A DNA stretch of 64,000 nt, taken from Pseudomonadota bacterium. GTDB lineage: Bacteria > Pseudomonadota > Alphaproteobacteria > Micavibrionales > UBA2020. The notes beneath the pieces were generated by a model that was not told where the DNA came from, searched no databases, and was given only the letters and a program-made list of their open reading frames with translations. The stretch spans positions 22,633 to 86,632 of the forward strand of contig JAJZTA010000010.1 of assembly GCA_021849295.1 (NCBI GenBank), in the 5' to 3' direction. Shown here piece after piece: positions 39,341 to 47,149 of this stretch. Position 1 is the stretch's first letter. Each line of letters opens with the position of its first letter. Position numbers and translations under genes: made by a program.

Positions 39341-39692
39341 TTTCGCGGCGGATGGTGCGTGCAATCACGATCAGCCAGCCCAGCATCAGAAGCGAGCCGC
39401 CGGCGGGCGCAAACATGCCAACAGTCGTAATGCCAAGACCGTATTTCAGCGCCAGCGAACCTGAAAAAAAGAGTGTGCCAAAAACAAAGCAGGTCTTGGC
39501 GGCGCGCGCGATTTTATCTTCCGCCTCCCAGCACAGCAGCAGGATGCCGTGTATCAGGGCATAGTTCGCACCGATCCGGAGAATCGCCGCGGCATGCGGG
39601 TCTTTCACCGCATGCGCCGCCAAAGCGCCGCCCGCCACGCCCCAAAAGCCGAATACTCCCGCGAAAAACCGTGTCATCCGTGTTGGAAACAT
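39330..39692 (-). CDS. DUF423 family small membrane protein
   Basis: The protein has 120 residues and four predicted membrane helices, with the DUF423 (YgdD-like) pattern: GVFGFWGVAGGALAAHAV, the conserved ANYALIHGILLL stretch, and FAPAGGSLLMLGWL near the end. Its function is unknown. The start at 39692 has AAAGGA properly spaced. Its 3' end overlaps hrcA by 11 bases on the opposite strand, placing it between hrcA and grpE. Confidence 0.85.
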   Translation of the reverse strand: MFPTRMTRFFAGVFGFWGVAGGALAAHAVKDPHAAAILRIGANYALIHGILLLCWEAEDKIARAAKTCFVFGTLFFSGSLALKYGLGITTVGMFAPAGGSLLMLGWLIVIARTIRRETSR

Positions 39693-39801
39693 TGATATCC
39701 TTTCGTTTTGCCGCTTTAGCGTCCTTTATTTTTTAGCCTGATCTGTTATATAAAAGGAATAGGCTTATCATTGACACTATGAAAATAACCGAGGATTCGA
39801 G

Positions 39802-40515
39802 ATGACTGAACCCGAAGAAGCGCCACAAGAAGTGCCCGAGGAAGTTCCTGCCGCTGCGCCATATTCCGATTCTTCAGGCATGCCGCAAAATGAAATGTAT
39901 GCACAGCCCCCCACAGCCTCTGTAGAAAAAACGTCGCCTACGCAGCCACAAGCGCGCCCCGATCCGGGCGATCCGAACGGGCCGACGCTGCAAGAGGCGC
40001 TGCAACAGATCCGCATGCTCAATCAGGAAGTCGCGGACATGAAAGACAAGATGTTGCGCGCGCTGGCGGATGTGGACAACACCCGCCGCCGCTCGGAACG
40101 CGACCTGAAGGACACCGCCAAATTCGCCGTGACCGCTTTCGCCCGCGACATGCTCTCCGTCTCGGACAACCTGAAGCGCGCGCTCGAAGCCATTCCCTCC
40201 GACCAGCTTGAAAGCAACGAGCAGCTCAAAACGATCTATGAAGGCGTCGAGGCGACGGAACGCGAACTGATGCGATCGATGGCGAAAAACGGCATCACCA
40301 AGATCGAACCGCTCGACCAGAAGTTCGACCCCAACATGCACGAGGTCATCCTCGAGATTCCCTCCTTCGACAAGGCGCCCGGCACCGTTATGCAAGTCGT
40401 CGAAACCGGCTACATGATCCATGAACGCCTGCTGCGCCCCGCGCGCGTGGCCATCGCCAAAAACGCAATGGCGCCGCCCGCGGAAAGCGGCGGCATCGTC
40501 GATCAGGAAGTCTGA
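39802..40515 (+). CDS. grpE: Nucleotide exchange factor GrpE
   Basis: The protein has 237 residues. About 65 N-terminal residues are acidic and proline-rich and probably disordered. A long coiled-coil helix follows (LQEALQQIRMLNQEVADMKDKMLRALADVDNTRRR...), then the beta-domain with the conserved FDPNMHEVILEIP and MIHERLLRPARVAIAK. It drives ADP release from DnaK; dnaK itself is not in the window. The ATG has GAGG in front. Only 11 bases separate its stop from the rnpB 3' end on the other strand. Confidence 0.95.
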   Translation: MTEPEEAPQEVPEEVPAAAPYSDSSGMPQNEMYAQPPTASVEKTSPTQPQARPDPGDPNGPTLQEALQQIRMLNQEVADMKDKMLRALADVDNTRRRSERDLKDTAKFAVTAFARDMLSVSDNLKRALEAIPSDQLESNEQLKTIYEGVEATERELMRSMAKNGITKIEPLDQKFDPNMHEVILEIPSFDKAPGTVMQVVETGYMIHERLLRPARVAIAKNAMAPPAESGGIVDQEV

Positions 40516-40526
40516 AAAAAGAAAAA

Positions 40527-40883
40527 CCAGAGAGTCTGTAAGCCGGGTTCTGTCCCCTTGCGGGGGATGACCATTCATCTGCGATGCGCGTTGCCGCGCA
40601 CCTCTAGCAGCCGACCCGGAAGATGAGACCGAAAACAGTCCTGCCACTCAAGGCGTATCTTCCCTATTTGGCCTTGCTCCCGGTGGGGTTTACCCTGCCA
40701 GTCTTGTTACCAAGCCTGCGGTGAGCTCTTACCTCGCCATTTCACCCTTACCCTCCGAAGAAGGCGGTATGTTTTCTGTGGCACTTTCCCTGCGGTCGCC
40801 CGCGCCGGACGTTATCCGGCACCGTGTTTCCGTGGAGCCCGGACTTTCCTCAAGCTTGCGCCTGCGGCCATCCGACTCTCTGG
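40527..40883 (-). ncRNA. rnpB: RNase P RNA, bacterial class A
   Basis: It is about 357 nt. The terminal helix P1 is perfect: CCAGAGAGTC at the 5' end (40883-40874) pairs with GACTCTCTGG (40536-40527). The universally conserved 5' core GAGGAAAGTCCGGGCTCC maps to 40851-40834, the 3' core ACAGAACCCGGCTTA to 40553-40539, and the tRNA CCA-binding loop region GGTAAACCCCACC is present near 40695. A run of T and C after P1 (toward 40511) makes P1 double as terminator. It is the catalytic RNA that matures tRNA 5' ends. Open reading frames across it are chance. Confidence 0.95.
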
Positions 40884-40890
40884 TGGGCGC

Positions 40891-40919
40891 AATCTACGCC
40901 ATCTTTCGTAAAAAAGCAA
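40891..40919 (-). promoter_or_regulatory. rnpB promoter
   Basis: On the minus strand, TTGCTT (40919-40914), exactly 17 bases, then TAGATT (40896-40891), ending seven bases before the P1 5' end at 40883. The geometry fits a sigma-70-type promoter starting at the mature RNA 5' end. Confidence 0.65.
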
Positions 40920-40931
40920 ATATTCGCTCTA

Positions 40932-41357
40932 TTAGTGGACTTTGTGTATATGCCTGTAGGTCGCGGCATGGGTCACCAGATGCGGTGCGGAAACGCCGCA
41001 CTTGTCCGACGACTTAAGCGTCACCGTGATCAGCGGCGGCGCCGCCTGACCGTTAAAAGAGTTTTTGAGCAGCGTGCTTTCCGCCACGGCCTTTTTGTCC
41101 ATCGCAGCATAGGTGTTTTCATGACGCACGGCGGGGCTTTCGACGGTAATCGTCCAGTTTTTATTGAACGCCGTGTCTTTCAGGCCGAACTCCCACACCT
41201 TGCAATAAGAGGCGTGGCCGTCTTTCACAACCGTGCTGATGGTCGGCTGGTGAACGGCGGAAATTTCGCTCACGATGGTCTGGTTGGCCAGCGCGGCGGC
41301 GGGAAGGCTGAGGGCAACAACACTGGCCGCAACAGCAAATGCTTGACGAAGCTTCAT
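40932..41357 (-). CDS. Small exported protein, unknown function
   Basis: The protein has 141 residues with a clear signal peptide (MKLRQAFAVAASVVALSLPA, cut after ALA near residue 24). The mature domain of about 117 residues has two cysteines (SYCKVWEF and DKCGVSA) that could form a disulfide and alternating strands (TISTVVKDGHA, NWTITVESPAVRH, PLITVTLKSSD), suggesting a small beta-sandwich. The C terminus has several histidines (TYRHIHKVH). No family is recognised. Its stop is 13 bases before the rnpB -35 box; the gene has its own promoter upstream. Confidence 0.68.
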   Translation of the reverse strand: MKLRQAFAVAASVVALSLPAAALANQTIVSEISAVHQPTISTVVKDGHASYCKVWEFGLKDTAFNKNWTITVESPAVRHENTYAAMDKKAVAESTLLKNSFNGQAAPPLITVTLKSSDKCGVSAPHLVTHAATYRHIHKVH

Positions 41358-41390
41358 GGCTGTATCCTTATATTAAACATAATAATACCT

Positions 41391-41419
41391 CTTATGATAT
41401 ACATGACCGGCTTTGTCAA
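41391..41419 (-). promoter_or_regulatory. Candidate promoter of the small exported protein gene
   Basis: On the minus strand, TTGACA (41419-41414) is a perfect -35, then 17 bases, then CATAAG (41396-41391). It lies about 35 bases before the ATG at 41357, in an AT-rich 175-base gap where nothing else was recognised. Confidence 0.5.
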
Positions 41420-41532
41420 ATATTATTTTTCAGAATAATACATGCTTTTAAATATAACATATTGACAGTAAAGAAAAATACTGACACCCAGTTGTTTAAA
41501 GGCGCGGCACAAATAACAGAAATTTCAGCGGT

Positions 41533-42261
41533 TTATTTAGGACGGCAATCCGGCGCTTTCGGGCGTTGACCCAGTTTTTTCTTCACCAGCGACTGCAGCT
41601 TCTGAACGGTGTCAGGATCGCCGACGCCGACTTTTTCCGGCATCTTGAAAACCTCCGGCATGAAATGCCTCTGGAACGCCGTGACGCGGGTTTTCAAGTC
41701 GACTTTCGGGTCGTATCCGAACTGCGTTAAGATTTTATCGATGTCGCCCTCTTCTCCCGTGCCGGGTTCCGGCCACTGCCCGATCCCAGCGTCCGCCAGC
41801 TTTTTCCAAGGGAACAATTCGCCCGGATCCTGCTTTCTCTCCGGCGCGATGTCGGAATGGGCGATCACATGGCAGGGCAGAATTTTGTGCCGCGCCATGA
41901 TGCCGCGGCAAAGCTCGATGACCGCGTCGATCTGCGCCTCGGGAAAGGCGGGCAGGCCGAATTCGTGCCCCGCGTTCTGGATTTCGATGCCGATGGAGCA
42001 GGAATTGATATCCGTCTCGCCTTCCCAATAGGATTTTCCCGCGTGCCAGGCGCGCATTTCCTCGGCGACGAGCCGCGAAACCGCGCCGTCTTCATCGACC
42101 AAGTAATGCGCGCTTACCTGATGGTCCTTGTCGCCGCCCTGCAGCAGACGCAAGGCCTCGAACGCGCTTTCAACGCCGGTGTAATGCAAAATCAGGTATT
42201 TGATTTTCTTGCCCTCGGCACGTGGGCCGAAATTGGGCGACGGCGCGTCGACTATGTTCAT
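41533..42261 (-). CDS. N-acetylmuramoyl-L-alanine amidase (AmpD/AmiD family)
   Basis: The protein has 242 residues with an Amidase_2 fold. H26 in LILHYTGVES, a second His and an Asp in VIAHSDIAPERKQDPG are the expected zinc ligands; SAHYLVDEDGAVSRLV and SIGIEIQNAGHEFG are conserved core strands. There is no signal peptide, so it may act on cytoplasmic 1,6-anhydro-muropeptides as AmpD does, in peptidoglycan recycling. A C-terminal extension of about 60 residues has a peptidoglycan-binding-like helical segment (ILTQFGYDPKVDLKTRVTAF), more like AmiD. The start overlaps the PNP stop (ATGA). Confidence 0.88.
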   Translation of the reverse strand: MNIVDAPSPNFGPRAEGKKIKYLILHYTGVESAFEALRLLQGGDKDHQVSAHYLVDEDGAVSRLVAEEMRAWHAGKSYWEGETDINSCSIGIEIQNAGHEFGLPAFPEAQIDAVIELCRGIMARHKILPCHVIAHSDIAPERKQDPGELFPWKKLADAGIGQWPEPGTGEEGDIDKILTQFGYDPKVDLKTRVTAFQRHFMPEVFKMPEKVGVGDPDTVQKLQSLVKKKLGQRPKAPDCRPK

Positions 42262-43085
42262 AGACGCCCCGCAAAAGATGCCACCAGCCGCTCGAAATCC
42301 GCCGCGCCGCGCGCCGCGTTCTCCAGTGTATGTTCATGACTCAGAACTTCGTCGCTCAGCCCCGCACCGAGATTGGTGATGCAGGAGCAGCCGACGACTC
42401 TGAGGCCGCAATGCCGCGCGATAATGCAATCCGGCACGCTCGACATGCCGACGGCGTCCGCCCCCATCGTCCGCGCCATGCGGATTTCCGCCGGCGTTTC
42501 GAACGACGGGCCGCGGAAAGCCATGTAAACGCCTTCATGCAGCGTGATGTCTTCATCCTGCGCCGTTTGCATGAGCTTGTCTCTCAAGGCGGGATCCCAC
42601 GCGTCGCTCATCGGCGAAAAGCGCGAACCGAAATCGTCGTCGTTCGGCCCGACCAGCGGATTGATCCCCATGTAATTGATATGATCGAGGATCATCATCA
42701 ATGAACCTGGCAGCATGAAATCGCGCAGACTGCCCGCCGCGTTGGAGAGAAACAGCGTCTCGATGCCAAGCGCCTTCGCCGTGCGGATCATGGTTTTGAG
42801 CGGATAGGCATCGTCCGTCTCGTAAAAATGCTTGCGCCCCTTAAAGGCAAGAACGTCGACGCCGCCAAGCCTGCCCACGACCACCGCGCCGACATGCCCC
42901 GCGACCGTCAATGTCGGAAATCCGGGCAGGTCCGCGTAAGGAATAGTGACGGAATTTTCGATCTTCTCCGCAAGCCCGCCCAGACCCGAGCCGAGAATGA
43001 TCGCGATTTTCGGTTTTGCGCCGCCGATCTTGGCGCGGATAGCGTCGCGCGAGGCTTCTACATTCTGCTTGTGCGTGTTGGCCAT
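42258..43085 (-). CDS. Purine nucleoside phosphorylase (trimeric type)
   Basis: The protein has 275 residues from the ATG at 43085; a TTG at 43100 overlapping the sdhB stop is an alternative. Trimeric PNP signatures are present: phosphate loop ILGSGLGG, GHVGAVVVGRL, GRKHFYE, GVYMAFRGPSFETPAEIR, GADAVGMSSVP and ITNLGAG. The asparagine in ITNLGAG is the residue that selects 6-oxopurines (inosine, guanosine) over adenosine in this family. It is a salvage enzyme, placed in the sdh transcription unit between sdhB and the amidase. Confidence 0.9.
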   Translation of the reverse strand: MANTHKQNVEASRDAIRAKIGGAKPKIAIILGSGLGGLAEKIENSVTIPYADLPGFPTLTVAGHVGAVVVGRLGGVDVLAFKGRKHFYETDDAYPLKTMIRTAKALGIETLFLSNAAGSLRDFMLPGSLMMILDHINYMGINPLVGPNDDDFGSRFSPMSDAWDPALRDKLMQTAQDEDITLHEGVYMAFRGPSFETPAEIRMARTMGADAVGMSSVPDCIIARHCGLRVVGCSCITNLGAGLSDEVLSHEHTLENAARGAADFERLVASFAGRL

Positions 43086-43096
43086 GCGCGTCGCCG

Positions 43097-43891
43097 TCAA
43101 TCCTCCTGCACCATCTTCTTCTTGATCTCGGCGATCGCTTTCGCCGGATTAAGACCCTTGGGGCAGGTGTTGGTGCAGTTCATGATCGTGTGGCAGCGGT
43201 AGAGCTTGAACTTGTCTTCCATCTGCGCGAGACGCTTCTTCTTCATGCGGTCGCGCGTATCGGCGATCCAGCGCCAGGCCTGCAGCAAAATGGCGGGGCC
43301 GAGGAACTTGTCGCCGTTCCACCAGTAGCTCGGGCAGGCCGTCGAGCAACAAAAGCACATGATGCACATGGCGGGGCCGTGGCCGTCCTTGCCATTCAGT
43401 ATGTCCGCGTCTTCCGGGCTTTGCAGGCGCTCGCGTTCCGGCGCCTCTTCATTGTTTTGCAGCCATGGCTCGACGCTCTTGTGCTGCTCGTAAATATGGT
43501 TGAGGTCGGGCACGAGATCTTTCACCACCGGCATGTGCGGCAGCGGCGAAATTTTCACGTCGCCCTCGCCGACGTCGGCGATCGCCTTGGTGCAGGCGAG
43601 CGTGTTGGTGCCGTCGATGTTCATGGCGCAGGAGCCGCAAATCCCCTCGCGGCAGGAGCGGCGGAAGGTCAGCGTGGAATCGACGTTGTTTTTGATATGG
43701 ATCAGCGCGTCCAGCACCATCGGTCCGCATTTGTCCATGTCGATTTCGTAACTGTCGATGCGCGGGTTTTCCTTGTCGTCCGGGTTCCAGCGGTAGATGT
43801 TGAAGGTGCGCTTGTTCTTCGCGCCTTCGGGCGCGGGATATTTTTTGCCCTCGGTGACGACTGAATTTTTCGGGAGTGCGAGTTGGACCAT
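43097..43891 (-). CDS. sdhB: Succinate dehydrogenase iron-sulfur subunit
   Basis: The protein has 264 residues. The plant-type ferredoxin domain has CREGICGSC plus a downstream cysteine for the 2Fe-2S cluster. The C-terminal domain has [16 protein letters not shown] and [17 protein letters not shown] for the 4Fe-4S and 3Fe-4S clusters. It passes electrons from the SdhA flavin to quinone. The start lies one base after the stop of the glycosylase gene that separates it from sdhA. Confidence 0.97.
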   Translation of the reverse strand: MVQLALPKNSVVTEGKKYPAPEGAKNKRTFNIYRWNPDDKENPRIDSYEIDMDKCGPMVLDALIHIKNNVDSTLTFRRSCREGICGSCAMNIDGTNTLACTKAIADVGEGDVKISPLPHMPVVKDLVPDLNHIYEQHKSVEPWLQNNEEAPERERLQSPEDADILNGKDGHGPAMCIMCFCCSTACPSYWWNGDKFLGPAILLQAWRWIADTRDRMKKKRLAQMEDKFKLYRCHTIMNCTNTCPKGLNPAKAIAEIKKKMVQED

Positions 43892-43892
43892 G

Positions 43893-44396
43893 TTATTTCC
43901 CCTTTACGATCATCCATTCTTTTTGTTTGCGCGCCATGTTCATGCTGGCATGCGCCGGACTGGTGGACGGCAGACGTTTCAATTCCAGCCGCGCGGCGAC
44001 GCCCTCCGGCAGATGCGGCCAGACGCGTTTTTTGAATTCTTTTTCCGCCGTTGCACCGTTGAAGGAGATGCGGGTGATGCCCGCATGTTTCTTCAAAAAC
44101 GCGGCGAAGTCGTTCGCTTCCGCGTTTCTGATGTTTGAATCAAGACTGCCGCGGCGCGTGCAGGACTTCAAAACGTCCCAAAGTGCGAGCGCATTGCCCT
44201 TGATCAGGGCGCGGCGTTGCGCGTAACTCGAAACTGGAGCGTTGAACAGTGCTCCCATGATCTGCCAGAAGCTGTTGCGCGGATGCGCGTAATATTGATT
44301 TTCTTGCAGCGATTTCACGCCCGGCATCGAGCCGAGGATCAGTGCGCGCGGGCATGGCGCGGCGATGGGCGGAAAACTGACGGCGCTCTGCGTCAT
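43893..44396 (-). CDS. DNA-deoxyinosine/uracil glycosylase-like protein
   Basis: The protein has 167 residues. The pattern [49 protein letters not shown] and LPSTSPAHA fits the hypoxanthine-DNA glycosylase branch (family 6) of the uracil-DNA glycosylase superfamily; GSMPG replaces the usual water-activating motif and SPAHA is the DNA-intercalating loop. It would excise hypoxanthine from deaminated adenine. Its ATG shares one base with the sdhA TAA stop and its stop is one base from the sdhB ATG, so it is embedded in the sdh operon. Confidence 0.82.
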   Translation of the reverse strand: MTQSAVSFPPIAAPCPRALILGSMPGVKSLQENQYYAHPRNSFWQIMGALFNAPVSSYAQRRALIKGNALALWDVLKSCTRRGSLDSNIRNAEANDFAAFLKKHAGITRISFNGATAEKEFKKRVWPHLPEGVAARLELKRLPSTSPAHASMNMARKQKEWMIVKGK

Positions 44397-46186
44397 TAAT
44401 AGACCCTCGCCTTGGGCGGGATGGCCTCGACATCGTTCGACATCGGCTGCAGATGCACGGGGCGGTAGACGATCTTGGTCTTGCCGCTGTCGTCGACGTA
44501 GATCACGCTGTGTTTCATCCAGTCCTTGTCGTCGCGGTCTTTGAAATCCTCGCGGGCGTGCGCGCCGCGTGATTCTTCGCGGTTGGCGGCGGCGGCGATG
44601 GTCGCTTTCGCCTGATGCATCAGATTGTCAAGCTCCAGCGTTTCGACGAGGTCGGAATTCCAGACCATGGAGCGGTCGGAGACCTGAATGTCCTCCATGC
44701 CTTTCCAGCACTTGTCTATCTCCTCGACGCCTTCCTTCAACACCTCGCCGGTGCGGAACACCGAACAGTGGCTCTGCATCGCTTTTTGCATTTCGAGGCG
44801 GAGATGCGCGGTGCGCGTGCCGCCCTTGGCGTTGCGGTATTTGTCGAGGCGAGCGATGGCATGTTCGCCCGCGTCGGGCGGCAGCTTTTTATGCGGCGCG
44901 CCAGGTTTGACCGTTTCTGCGGCGCGGTTGGCGGCGGCGCGACCGAAAACGACCAGGTCGAGCAGCGAGTTGGAACCGAGACGGTTCGCGCCATGCACGG
45001 AAACGCAGGCCGCCTCGCCGATCGACATCAGCCCTTCCACGATGGCGTCGGGATTGCCATTCGTCGGGTTGACAACTTCGGTATGCACATTGGTCGGGAT
45101 ACCGCCCATATTATAGTGGGCGGTCGGCAGAACAGGGATCGGCTCCTTGGTGACATCGACGTTGGCGAAGACCTTCGAGGTTTCCGCGATGCCGGGCAGA
45201 CGCTCGTGAATGACGGCAGGGTCGAGGTGTTCGATATGCAGATGGATATGGTCTTTGTGCTCGCCGACGCCGCGGCCTTCGCGGATTTCGATGGTCATGG
45301 CGCGGGAAACGACGTCGCGACTGGCAAGATCCTTCGCGTGCGGCGCATAGCGCTCCATGAAGCGCTCGCCTTCGGAATTGGTGAGATAACCGCCCTCGCC
45401 GCGCACGCCTTCGGTGATCAGGCAGCCCGCGCCGTAGATGCCGGTCGGGTGGAACTGCACGAACTCCATATCCTGCACGGGAAGCCCTGCGCGCAAGACC
45501 ATCCCGCCGCCGTCGCCGGTGCAGGTGTGCGCGGAAGTGCAGGAGAAAAAGGTGCGGCCATAGCCGCCGGTCGCCAGCGCGACGCGGTGCGCGCGGAAAC
45601 GGTGGATGGTGCCGTCGTCGAGGTTCCAGGCCATCACGCCGCGACAGACGCCCTCGTCGTCCATGATGAGGTCGATGGCGTAATATTCGATGAAGAACTC
45701 GGCATGGTGCTTGAGGCTTTGCTGATAAAGCGTATGCAACATGGCATGGCCGGTGCGGTCGGCGGCGGCGCAGGTGCGCTTGGCCGTGCCCTTGCCGAAA
45801 TGGGTCGTCATGCCACCGAAGGCGCGCTGGTAAATCTTGCCCTCGGGCGTGCGCGAAAACGGCATGCCGTAATGCTCGAGCTCGATGACAGCGGGAATGG
45901 CCTCGCGGCACATATATTCGATCGCGTCCTGATCGCCCAGCCAGTCCGAGCCCTTGACGGTGTCGTACATGTGCCAGCGCCAGTCGTCCTCGCCCTCGTT
46001 GCCGAGCGCGGCGGAGATCCCGCCCTGCGCCGCGACGGTGTGCGAGCGCGTCGGGAACACCTTGGTGATGCAGGCGGTCTTCAGCCCCTTTTCGGCCATG
46101 CCGAAGGTGGCGCGCAAACCCGCGCCACCCGCGCCGACGACGATGACGTCATATTCATGCTCGATGATCGGATAGCTGTTTTGCAT
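44396..46186 (-). CDS. sdhA: Succinate dehydrogenase flavoprotein subunit
   Basis: The protein has 596 residues. The FAD-binding [11 protein letters not shown] is at the N terminus. H49 in [10 protein letters not shown] is the histidine that carries covalent FAD. The capping and active-site regions ([26 protein letters not shown]) and [31 protein letters not shown] (quoted in parts; spans about 30 residues) are standard. It oxidises succinate to fumarate in the TCA cycle and complex II. It lies three bases after sdhD. Confidence 0.97.
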   Translation of the reverse strand: MQNSYPIIEHEYDVIVVGAGGAGLRATFGMAEKGLKTACITKVFPTRSHTVAAQGGISAALGNEGEDDWRWHMYDTVKGSDWLGDQDAIEYMCREAIPAVIELEHYGMPFSRTPEGKIYQRAFGGMTTHFGKGTAKRTCAAADRTGHAMLHTLYQQSLKHHAEFFIEYYAIDLIMDDEGVCRGVMAWNLDDGTIHRFRAHRVALATGGYGRTFFSCTSAHTCTGDGGGMVLRAGLPVQDMEFVQFHPTGIYGAGCLITEGVRGEGGYLTNSEGERFMERYAPHAKDLASRDVVSRAMTIEIREGRGVGEHKDHIHLHIEHLDPAVIHERLPGIAETSKVFANVDVTKEPIPVLPTAHYNMGGIPTNVHTEVVNPTNGNPDAIVEGLMSIGEAACVSVHGANRLGSNSLLDLVVFGRAAANRAAETVKPGAPHKKLPPDAGEHAIARLDKYRNAKGGTRTAHLRLEMQKAMQSHCSVFRTGEVLKEGVEEIDKCWKGMEDIQVSDRSMVWNSDLVETLELDNLMHQAKATIAAAANREESRGAHAREDFKDRDDKDWMKHSVIYVDDSGKTKIVYRPVHLQPMSNDVEAIPPKARVY

Positions 46187-46189
46187 TTT

Positions 46190-46528
46190 TTAATACTTTC
46201 TGGATTTGATGGTCAGCACGGCATAAAGACAGGCAAGGCCGATGACGAGGAAGAAGAGTTTGGACAGAAAAACGAAAAATTTCTGCTTGCCCGGCGACGG
46301 CACGTAATCGGTGATGATCTCTTCAATGCCAAAGCTCGCGTGCCAGAAGCCGAAAATGATGAAAAGCACCAGCGCGCCGGACGTCGCCGGCTCTTTCACC
46401 CAGCTGATAAAGACCTCGCGGCTCTTCGTCGTGATGAACTGCGCCTGCCCGATAAAATAGATGAACAGAAGCGCCAGCGGAATGGAAGTCAGACGCTGCA
46501 GCGTCCAGTGTCTTGCGTTCGCTTTCAT
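46190..46528 (-). CDS. sdhD: Succinate dehydrogenase membrane anchor subunit SdhD
   Basis: The protein has 112 residues and three membrane helices. An N-terminal WTLQRLTSIPLALLFIYFI matches the quinone-proximal segment of SdhD, and HASFGIEEIITDYVPSPGKQ carries the histidine expected to ligate heme b and the conserved ITDYV. It begins directly after the sdhC stop (TAA-ATG with no gap). Confidence 0.9.
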   Translation of the reverse strand: MKANARHWTLQRLTSIPLALLFIYFIGQAQFITTKSREVFISWVKEPATSGALVLFIIFGFWHASFGIEEIITDYVPSPGKQKFFVFLSKLFFLVIGLACLYAVLTIKSRKY

Positions 46529-46912
46529 TTAGTGCACTCCTCCCGTCAGCCAGAGCAGCAGCGTGATGCCGACGGACCACACGATCACGAAGGTGCCGCT
46601 GCGGTAAACTTTTTTCATCTCGATGCCGTTGCCCGCGTCCCAATTCAGATGGCGCAGGCCGTTGGTAAAATGATACACGAAGGAGAACAGCCAGCCGAAC
46701 AGCATGACCTCGCCGATCAGGCTGGAGCGGAACGCCTGAAAAATCCCGAAGTCGTGCACGCCGGCAAGACCGGCGAAAAGCCACCAGGTCAAAATCAGCG
46801 TGCCCGCCGCCAGCGCCGCGCCCGTGATGCGGTGCAAAATAGAAAGTACGGATGTGATTTGCGGCTTGTAGATCTGCAGGTGCGGTGAAAGAGGGCGGTC
46901 TATATTTGACAT
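46529..46912 (-). CDS. sdhC: Succinate dehydrogenase cytochrome b556 subunit
   Basis: The protein has 127 residues. RPLSPHLQIYKPQITSVLSI and LHRITGAALAAGT are the classic SdhC opening with the quinone-site serine and arginine, followed by two more membrane helices with HFTNGLRHLNWD, where a histidine ligates heme b. It is the first gene of the sdh operon. Confidence 0.95.
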   Translation of the reverse strand: MSNIDRPLSPHLQIYKPQITSVLSILHRITGAALAAGTLILTWWLFAGLAGVHDFGIFQAFRSSLIGEVMLFGWLFSFVYHFTNGLRHLNWDAGNGIEMKKVYRSGTFVIVWSVGITLLLWLTGGVH

Positions 46913-46949
46913 ATTTTTTAACCTATGTGCTTGTGAATGAAGCCACTGC

Positions 46950-46978
46950 AGAATATCCCTTGAAATTTAATTCGTCCA
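46950..46978 (-). promoter_or_regulatory. Candidate sdh operon promoter
   Basis: On the minus strand, TGGACG (46978-46973), 17-base spacer, TATTCT (46955-46950); four of six consensus bases in each box. It lies 38 bases before the sdhC ATG in a 237-base AT-rich gap that otherwise holds only the divergent addB promoter. Confidence 0.42.
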
Positions 46979-47065
46979 GTCATTCAGAAAGTAATAGAGA
47001 TATGAAACAAAATAATAACGGAGTAAAAAAGATCTGTTTCGGTGCAGATGATTATGCTTTTCGGC

Positions 47066-47094
47066 TTGACTCTTCACATAAGGATTTTTATTGT
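47066..47094 (+). promoter_or_regulatory. Candidate addBA promoter
   Basis: TTGACT (47066-47071), exactly 17 bases, TATTGT (47089-47094), 55 bases before the addB ATG. Confidence 0.5.
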
Positions 47095-47149
47095 CTTAAA
47101 CAAGCTACTTGATTGTTTATGAAATATATAACGGCGCAGGCAGAGAACG

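Noticed and set aside
40721..41438. Two plus-strand frames across the rnpB gene
   Set aside because: The region forms RNase P RNA with conserved core sequences and its own promoter.
44615..46888. 757-residue plus-strand frame opposite sdhA/D/C
   Set aside because: Antisense shadow of three recognised genes, with no start signals or domains.
46885..47112. 75-residue plus-strand frame before addB
   Set aside because: It starts inside sdhC on the other strand and covers the divergent promoter region; AT-rich filler without coding character.
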